Origin: Sandaracinaceae bacterium
Lineage (GTDB): Bacteria > Myxococcota_A > Polyangia > Polyangiales > Houyiibacteriaceae
NCBI GenBank assembly: GCA_012514415.1
Contig: JAAZAH010000059.1
Coordinates: 1-33,229 of the forward strand
Direction of reading: 5' to 3'
DNA: 33,229 nt
This document shows, one piece after another, positions 27,209 through 33,229 of the stretch. The translations under genes were made by a program, and so were the position numbers. Under the pieces are notes generated by a model. The model ran no database searches. It was not told where the DNA came from and saw only the letters and a list, made by a program, of their open reading frames with translations. Within the stretch, counting starts at the first letter, position 1. Each line of letters begins with the position of its first letter.

Positions 27209-27952
27209 TCAAAGCGCGTCGCTCGGCTTTCCGATATCGGGAAGTGCGCCCCGCTCGCTCCTCAATGGCTCTTCGGTCGAGCGCCTCTCGCCTCGGCTTC
27301 TTTGATCGTTGAGAGCGCCCGAATGGAGTGCGCCCCTGAAGCGCGTCCTCCCCGCTCCGATCTCGTCGAGAGGGCTGAGCTGACGCGCGTCGTCCATGCC
27401 GGGCCCAGCCTCGCCGCGATGGGCTCGCGGACCGAGGAGCTCGACCAACGCCATCGCGACGAGCGAGCCGATCGCGACGCCGATCATGAAAAAGATGGCC
27501 AAGCGGAGTGCGCCACCGAGCCACTGGAAAAGGAGTGTGTACCAGCGGAGCGGAGCCGTTTTCTGTGCGGCCCTTTCCATGCTCGGTACGCGCGGCAAGG
27601 CGCGAGGCTTGATCGCATCGGACGCGCTTTCGAGCGTGATCTCCGCCTCCTGTCGAGCCTCGCCTTCACTCTTCTTCGCCGTTTCGGTTCTCCCAAGCTC
27701 GAGCGCGCGCTCGCTTCCCTCGGCTGCTGCCGGAGTGTCGCGCAGCTGGGTTGCACTCTCGATTTCTTTGAACGCCTCGTCGCGGATTGCGCGGAGCGCC
27801 TCTTCAGCGCGCGCCCTCAGCTCTTCTTTTTTCGCCCGGATCCCTGAGATCCGATGGGTGGTCGCCTCCTCGTGCGCGTCCTCCTCGTCGAGCTCGATCA
27901 CGTCGTCCGGATCGAGCCATTCTGCCTCCGTATCATCGATATCTCTCGTCAT
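27209..27952 (-). CDS. Hypothetical single-TM protein with acidic N-terminus
   Basis: MTRDIDDTEAEWLDPDDVIELDEEDAHEEATTHRISG..., then TM segment LRLAIFFMIGVAIGSLVAMALVELL. Other overlapping frames look less protein-like. Confidence 0.6.
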   Translation of the reverse strand: MTRDIDDTEAEWLDPDDVIELDEEDAHEEATTHRISGIRAKKEELRARAEEALRAIRDEAFKEIESATQLRDTPAAAEGSERALELGRTETAKKSEGEARQEAEITLESASDAIKPRALPRVPSMERAAQKTAPLRWYTLLFQWLGGALRLAIFFMIGVAIGSLVAMALVELLGPRAHRGEAGPGMDDARQLSPLDEIGAGRTRFRGALHSGALNDQRSRGERRSTEEPLRSERGALPDIGKPSDAL

Positions 27953-28014
27953 CCATGCCCCTCCCAGCTCGTCTCACCTTGATCGTTTACGGAGAGGAGG
28001 CGACAATCATTCCA

Positions 28015-28758
28015 ATGTCGAAACATCCCCGCGTCGATTCTTCCATCCACGACGCTTACGAGATTCTTGGCGGATTCTTGGACACGAAGCTCTTCCTTAC
28101 GGCGGAGCACGCCGAGGAGCGCGTCCCCGAAGGTTTCCATTTTCGGCCCGAAGACGAGCGGCTGCGAGGCACGCACTGGGCCTACGATCTCGGTGTCTCG
28201 GAGCTGACTCGCGAGCTCTCGGAAGCGCTCGAGGCGCCCGGTGTCCTTGCCCGCTTCACCCGCCTCTTGGTCGATCCGAACCGCGCCGAAGACGAAGACG
28301 AGCTCTTCCGCACCGAGGCCGAAGGTGCGCCCATCCTTACCAACGTCGATTTGAGCGAGGCGGAACGCGAACGCCGGCTCACAGGCCTTTACCGTCCCTA
28401 TCACGAGGCGATCGACACGCTCCTTGAGCGTTCGACAGCACCGATCGTCTTTTCGGTTCATAGCTTCACGCCCGTTTACGAAGGAAAGCCGCGCGAAATG
28501 GAGCTTGGTGTCCTCTTTAACCGCGAGATTGAGCTCGCCGAGCGCCTTCGTCATCACCTCGAAGAGGCGGGCTTCATTGTGGCCATGAACGAGCCCTACT
28601 CGGGAGCACTCGGCCTGATCTATTCGGCGGAATCACACGCCGATCGCCACGGAAAGCACGCGCTCGAGCTTGAGATTCGGCAAGATCTCGCGGTCGATCC
28701 TCGGGCTCGGGCGAAGGTCGTTGCGGGCATCGAGAGCTTCATCGCCGAGCTTCCTTGA
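28015..28758 (+). CDS. N-formylglutamate amidohydrolase family protein
   Basis: LFLTAEHAEERVPEGF, GTHWAYDLGVSELTRELSEAL, YRPYHEAIDTLLERS, VFSVHSFTPVYEGKPREMELGVLFNRE and LELEIRQDL. Start placed at MSKHPRV. Confidence 0.85.
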   Translation: MSKHPRVDSSIHDAYEILGGFLDTKLFLTAEHAEERVPEGFHFRPEDERLRGTHWAYDLGVSELTRELSEALEAPGVLARFTRLLVDPNRAEDEDELFRTEAEGAPILTNVDLSEAERERRLTGLYRPYHEAIDTLLERSTAPIVFSVHSFTPVYEGKPREMELGVLFNREIELAERLRHHLEEAGFIVAMNEPYSGALGLIYSAESHADRHGKHALELEIRQDLAVDPRARAKVVAGIESFIAELP

Positions 28759-28783
28759 ACGCTCCGGCGAGCATCCCTCGCTC

Positions 28784-29386
28784 TCACTTCGAAGGAAGGA
28801 TGAAGCCACTCGCGCGGAGCAGTTCGCCGAGCTTCATCATCGGCATGCCTTCGATCGCAGTGAAATCCTCGCCGTCGATCCGCTCAAAGAGGAAAATCCC
28901 GCGTCCTTCGATTTTGTATCCGCCGGCGGAGTCATAGGGCTCATCCCAGTCGATGATGGAGAGCAATTCGTCTGCGTCGAGGTGCCTCATCGTCATCTGG
29001 TGGATGACGGTAGCGCATCGTTCGCTCCCATTGGGATGGATAAGCGCGATCGAGGTGATGAGGCGATGGGTCTTTCCGACCATCTCGGAGAGGATCTCGA
29101 TGGAGCGCTCACGGCTGCCAGGCTTCCCCAGCATTCTTCCTTCGAAGGCGACGATCTGATCCCCTGCGAGGATGAAGGCTCCGGGATATTTTTCGGTGAG
29201 GGAGCGGGCCTTCAAGAGGGCGAGTGTGCTCGCGAGCTCTTCGGGATCGGGGATGGAAGCTTTGATCGCGTCTTCGTCGACGTGATGCGCGTCTTGCTCG
29301 AACTCAAAGCCGTGCCGTTTGAGTACGGCGCCGCGATAGGGTGAAGTGGAGGCGAGGATGAGGCGCGAGCGTGCGAGGGCGGTCAT
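28784..29386 (-). CDS. maf: Maf-like nucleoside triphosphate pyrophosphatase
   Basis: LILASTSPYRGAVLKRHGFEFE, DEDAI, ILAGDQIVAFEGRMLGKP and YDSAGGYKIEGRGIFLFERIDGEDFTAIEGMPM. Confidence 0.92.
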   Translation of the reverse strand: MTALARSRLILASTSPYRGAVLKRHGFEFEQDAHHVDEDAIKASIPDPEELASTLALLKARSLTEKYPGAFILAGDQIVAFEGRMLGKPGSRERSIEILSEMVGKTHRLITSIALIHPNGSERCATVIHQMTMRHLDADELLSIIDWDEPYDSAGGYKIEGRGIFLFERIDGEDFTAIEGMPMMKLGELLRASGFILPSK

Positions 29387-29395
29387 CGCACCGAA

Positions 29396-30811
29396 TCATA
29401 CGCCGACAAGGGGAAGCTGTCGCCTCTCCTCGTTGATATCCCGGACTTCGACCGGATAATTCCCCGTGAAACAGGCGTCGCAAAAGCCGCCATCGGCCTG
29501 AACCGCTTGGCGAAGCCCTTCCATCGACAGATAGGCGACGGTGTCGGCGAGGACGTAGCGCGCGATCTCTTCCTCGGTGTGGTTTGAGGCGATGAGCTCC
29601 TCACGATCGGGCGTGTCGATTCCGTAAAAGCAGGACCATTTTGTCGGAGGCGAGCTGATGCGGAGGTGGATCTCGGCGGCCCCTGCGTCGCGGAGCATCC
29701 GAACGATCTTGCGGCTTGTCGTACCGCGCACGATCGAATCGTCGACAACGGCCACGCGCTTTCCGGCGAGAAGTTCGCGGATGGGATGAAGTTTGAGGCG
29801 GACCCCGAAGTTGCGGATGCTTTGCTGGGGTTCGATAAAGGTTCGTCCGACGTAATGAGAGCGGATGATGCCGAGCTCGAAGGGGCGATCGATCTCTTCG
29901 GCATAGCCGAGCGCCGCTGCGATGCCGCTGTCGGGAACGGGGACGACGATGTCCACATCGGCGGGAGCTTCGCGGCCAAGGGCGCGCCCCATGGCCTTGC
30001 GCGCTTCGTACACACCGACGCCGCCAAGACGGGCGTCCGGTCGCGCGAAATAGACATACTCAAAGATGCACATCCGCCGCGGCTCGACCCGATCGCCAAA
30101 AGGACGAAGGGAGCGCAGCCCCACGCGATCAATCACCACCATCTCGCCAGGCTCGATATCGCGGATGTATTGGGCACCGATGAGTTCGAAAGCGGGCGGT
30201 TCGCTCGCGATCACATAACCTTCATCGAGCTGTCCGTGGCAAAGCGGCCTGAAGCCGAGCGGATCGCGGACGGCGATGAGCTCTTCGGCCGAGAGGAAGA
30301 CGAGGCTATAGGCGCCCTCGATCTTTGAGAGTGCCTCGGCCATCCGATCGACGGCGGTCTTCTGTCTGGAGCGTGCGATAAGGTGGATCAGCACCTCGGT
30401 ATCGCTTTCGGAGGAGAAGATCGAGCCCTCAGCTTCGAGCTTGTGCCGGAGGTGGAGCCCGTTGGTGATCGCTCCATTGTTGGCGAGTGCGATGGAGCCG
30501 TGCGCGCAATCGACAGCGAACGGCTGGGTGTTCTTCACGTGCTTCGTCCCGCGGCGCGCGTAGCGAACGTGGCCGATGGCGCGATCGCCCGGGAGCCGCT
30601 CCATCACCGCAGGGGTAAAAACATCCTGCACGAGGCCGAGCTCGCGATGGACGAAAAGCTGCTCGCCATTGCTTGTGACGATCCCCGCGGCCTCTTGACC
30701 GCGATGCTGAAGGGAGTGGAGTCCGAGATAGGCGAGGTTGGCGGCTTCGGGGACGCCGAAAACACCGAAGACACCGCATTCATCGTGAAAATGATCGTCG
30801 TCGAGGGGCAC
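29396..30811 (-). CDS. purF: Amidophosphoribosyltransferase
   Basis: MPLDDDHFHDECGVFGVFG (Cys nucleophile after an 11-residue propeptide), GLHSLQHRGQEAAGI, VVDDSIVRGTTSRKIV and Fe-S-type Cys (SCFYGID, FCDACFTG). Confidence 0.96.
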   Translation of the reverse strand: MPLDDDHFHDECGVFGVFGVPEAANLAYLGLHSLQHRGQEAAGIVTSNGEQLFVHRELGLVQDVFTPAVMERLPGDRAIGHVRYARRGTKHVKNTQPFAVDCAHGSIALANNGAITNGLHLRHKLEAEGSIFSSESDTEVLIHLIARSRQKTAVDRMAEALSKIEGAYSLVFLSAEELIAVRDPLGFRPLCHGQLDEGYVIASEPPAFELIGAQYIRDIEPGEMVVIDRVGLRSLRPFGDRVEPRRMCIFEYVYFARPDARLGGVGVYEARKAMGRALGREAPADVDIVVPVPDSGIAAALGYAEEIDRPFELGIIRSHYVGRTFIEPQQSIRNFGVRLKLHPIRELLAGKRVAVVDDSIVRGTTSRKIVRMLRDAGAAEIHLRISSPPTKWSCFYGIDTPDREELIASNHTEEEIARYVLADTVAYLSMEGLRQAVQADGGFCDACFTGNYPVEVRDINEERRQLPLVGV

Positions 30812-30896
30812 AGCGCATTCATAGCGCCGCTCGGCCGTTCGTGAAAGCCGATCATCTCAGAAAATCAAAGAGGGGGCAGGGCGCGACCGATTTGCT

Positions 30897-33229
30897 ATGT
30901 TGCGATCCGCTTTCATGGCTTCTCGACTCATCCGACCCATCGAACAGCTCTCCCCGAGGAGAGCGGCTGATTTTGGGGGTAAAGCGAAAGGGCTCGCGCT
31001 CATGGCGCGAGGAGCGTTCCCCATCCCGCGGGCGTTCGCCATCTCTGCGGGCGCGGCCGACGCGCATTTCGCGAAGGTGCTCGACGAGGCTTCGCTACCC
31101 GAGGCGTTGATCGAGAGCGGTGAGTACGACGATGAGAAGCTCGAAGCGCTGCGCGCCCGCGTCCAAAACGCTGAGCTCGATCCGGCGCTCGATGCCGCGC
31201 TCGTCAAAGCCGTCGAAGAGCTCTTACGCGAAGGCGATGTCCTCGCGGTCCGCTCGAGCGGGACCCTCGAAGATACCGAAGATTATTCCGCTGCAGGGCT
31301 CCACGAGACAATCCTTGGCATTCGGAGTGTGGACGAGGTTCGCGCTAGCATCAAAAAGATCTGGGCCTCGCTCTTTGCTCCGCGGATCCTTACCTACCTC
31401 GAGGCGCAACATAAGCATGCGACGCCGCGTATGGGTGTGATCCTCCAGCGGATGATCGAACCGCGGATCTCTGGCGTCTTTTTTACGGCGAACCCGCTCA
31501 CGGGTGATGCCGGCGAGATCGTGGTGGATGCGAGCTATGGTCTTGGGACGCTGATCGTCGAAGGGCGAATCGGACCCGATACCATCCGCCTCGATAAAGC
31601 GACGAGGCTGCCGCGCGATCGCGTGATCGGCGATAAGCGTCTCGAGGCTCGGTTCGAGGACGGGGCGATTGTCGAAAGGCAGGTCGAACCCGAGCGCGCG
31701 TCGAAGCTTTGCCTTAGCGATGAAGAGCTCGATCTCCTCCTCAATACAGCGCTCGCTCTCGAAGAGCGCTTCAAAGATCCGCTTGATGTCGAGTTCGCCT
31801 TCACCGACGAAGGGCTCGTTCTTCTCCAGATGCGTCCTTCGCGCGTGAGCGTTCAGCCGGGCACCCGAAAATGGGCGAAGAAGGCGGGCCCCGATCAGCC
31901 CGATCGCCGCGATTATCTCTGGACGAATATCAATGTCGGCGAAGCGCTGCCGGGAGTCGCGACGCCGCTTACTTGGTCGGTATTGAGCGGGTTTTCGGAG
32001 CTTGGATTTCGGCGCGCTTTCGGGGCGCTTGGTTGCGCCGTTCCGAAGGATGCCGAGCTCGTCGGTGATTTCCGTGGGCGGATCTACCTGAACCTCACGG
32101 AGTTCATGAGCATCCTCTCGCAGATCCCCGGCTTCCGTCCGAGCCTCGTCCTTTCGCTTGCGGGTGCCGATCTCGATCCCTCGCTCTTTGAAGAGGGCAT
32201 CCGAAGGCGCAATTCGCGCGGCTTCTTCACGCGTCTTCCTTTCGCGATCCGGCGGTTCATTCGCGAAAATTACCGGATCGAGCATCGCCTTAAAGAGTAC
32301 GACGAAGAGTTTCGGAGTGAGCGCGATCGCATCGCCTCACTGGATCTCCGCGTGCTCGCCCCGGCCGCGCTCGACCAGACGCTCTACGATGTCGAAGCGC
32401 TTCTCGATCGAACCGGGGCGATGGCGCTCAACGTCTATGGGAATCTCCTAGCGACGCTGGTCGTGCTTTACGCCTTGCTCAAGATCACGGCGCGCGAGGA
32501 GGCCGATTCGCTCCTTCGCGATCTCCTCGTCGGTCTCAATGAGGTGGAAAGCGCTGAGCCGGGATATGCGCTCGCGACGATCGCCGATCGCGTCCGCTTC
32601 GACGAAGGCGCGCGCGAATTCTTCCTATCGGAAGAGCGCTCGCTTCGACTCGAAAACCTTCCCGAAGGCGAGATTCGACGCTCACTCGACGAGTTTTTGA
32701 GGGATTTTGGACATCGTGGACCGCGTGAGGCCGAGCTCTCGGAGAAGCGATGGGCGGAAGATCCGAGTCTCGTCCTCGCTGCCCTCCGCGCCGCCGTGCT
32801 CAGCGCGCACGCCGGCGTGAAGCCGCGCAACCCACTCGCCATCCGGGCTTCCATCCGCGCCGATGCCGAGCGGCGTCTCGCCCAATCCGTTCCTTTGCCG
32901 CTCCGCCCTTCGGTGAAAGCGCTCGTCTCGCTCGCACAGCGCTTCATGCTCCTTCGCGAACGCTTGCGCTCCGATATTACGCGTGTCCTCGGGATGTTTC
33001 GAAGTGTTGCGCTCGAGGTGAGTCGGCGGATCGAAGCGTGGGAACCCGAGGCCGGAAGCGACGCCGCTTTTTTCCTCACGCTTGAGGAGATCCACTCCGG
33101 CCTTCGCGCGAGCCTGACCGGGATCTCGCTCCGCATTCAGCAGCGCCGCGCCGCGCTCGCACGCGATGAATCTCTTCCCGATCCACCGGATTTCTTTGTG
33201 GGCCTCCCGCCGCCTGTAAGCGAGGAGCC
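30897..33229 (+). CDS. PEP-synthase / rifampin-phosphotransferase-like protein, 3' truncated by window
   Basis: Frame read by hand and open to the window edge, absent from the ORF track. GGKAKGLALMARGAFPIPRAFAIS, VLAVRSSGTLEDTEDYSAAGLHETILG, GVILQRMIEPRISGVFFTANPLTG and VEFAFTDEGLVLLQMRPS are PPDK_N/ATP-grasp motifs, followed by WTNINVGEALPGVATPLTWSVL. The start could instead be ATG 30915. Confidence 0.85.
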   Translation, partial: MLRSAFMASRLIRPIEQLSPRRAADFGGKAKGLALMARGAFPIPRAFAISAGAADAHFAKVLDEASLPEALIESGEYDDEKLEALRARVQNAELDPALDAALVKAVEELLREGDVLAVRSSGTLEDTEDYSAAGLHETILGIRSVDEVRASIKKIWASLFAPRILTYLEAQHKHATPRMGVILQRMIEPRISGVFFTANPLTGDAGEIVVDASYGLGTLIVEGRIGPDTIRLDKATRLPRDRVIGDKRLEARFEDGAIVERQVEPERASKLCLSDEELDLLLNTALALEERFKDPLDVEFAFTDEGLVLLQMRPSRVSVQPGTRKWAKKAGPDQPDRRDYLWTNINVGEALPGVATPLTWSVLSGFSELGFRRAFGALGCAVPKDAELVGDFRGRIYLNLTEFMSILSQIPGFRPSLVLSLAGADLDPSLFEEGIRRRNSRGFFTRLPFAIRRFIRENYRIEHRLKEYDEEFRSERDRIASLDLRVLAPAALDQTLYDVEALLDRTGAMALNVYGNLLATLVVLYALLKITAREEADSLLRDLLVGLNEVESAEPGYALATIADRVRFDEGAREFFLSEERSLRLENLPEGEIRRSLDEFLRDFGHRGPREAELSEKRWAEDPSLVLAALRAAVLSAHAGVKPRNPLAIRASIRADAERRLAQSVPLPLRPSVKALVSLAQRFMLLRERLRSDITRVLGMFRSVALEVSRRIEAWEPEAGSDAAFFLTLEEIHSGLRASLTGISLRIQQRRAALARDESLPDPPDFFVGLPPPVSEE

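Noticed and set aside
31224-33136. Minus-strand ORFs of 353 and 222 aa at the right edge
   Set aside because: The plus frame from 30897 encodes clear PEP-binding/ATP-grasp motifs; the minus ORFs are shadows listed only because the real ORF has no stop within the window.
1-33229. Mobile elements, phage, toxin-antitoxin or defence islands
   Set aside because: No transposase, integrase, terminal inverted repeats, tRNA-associated att sites or recognised defence genes could be identified.

Overview
The window looks like ordinary, gene-dense chromosome from a GC-rich deltaproteobacterium/Myxococcota-like organism. That lineage call is an inference from gene content, for example a CdnL/CarD-type regulator, an AgmX/PglI-type domain and a Cys-rich lipoprotein. 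I found no convincing mobile element, phage, CRISPR array, tRNA or rRNA. Recognisable loci are a CheY-like receiver end, rpmG, 2-oxoacid:ferredoxin oxidoreductase (beta, then fused gamma/alpha), trpF-trpB-trpA, recA, cdnL, hisIE, a NUDIX hydrolase, an XRE regulator, a STAS-like protein, purH-purD-sua5/yrdC-small ORF, rluD plus a lipoprotein, a Cys-rich repeat lipoprotein, a large TPR membrane protein plus AgmX/PglI-like lipoprotein, a small TPR protein, a B12-domain-less acyl-CoA mutase subunit, an OYE-type flavin oxidoreductase, an acidic TM protein, N-formylglutamate amidohydrolase, maf, purF, and a PEP-synthase/Rph-like CDS that runs off the right edge and is missing from the ORF track. The most unusual item is the 39-cysteine lipoprotein with a CxGx tetrapeptide array at 18030-19286. 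Other leads are a LexA-box-like site upstream of recA, a structured cdnL leader behind a near-consensus promoter, a 37-bp direct repeat between two convergent genes, and an XRE regulator with an unassigned N-terminal domain. I did not find strong evidence for a multi-gene undescribed system.
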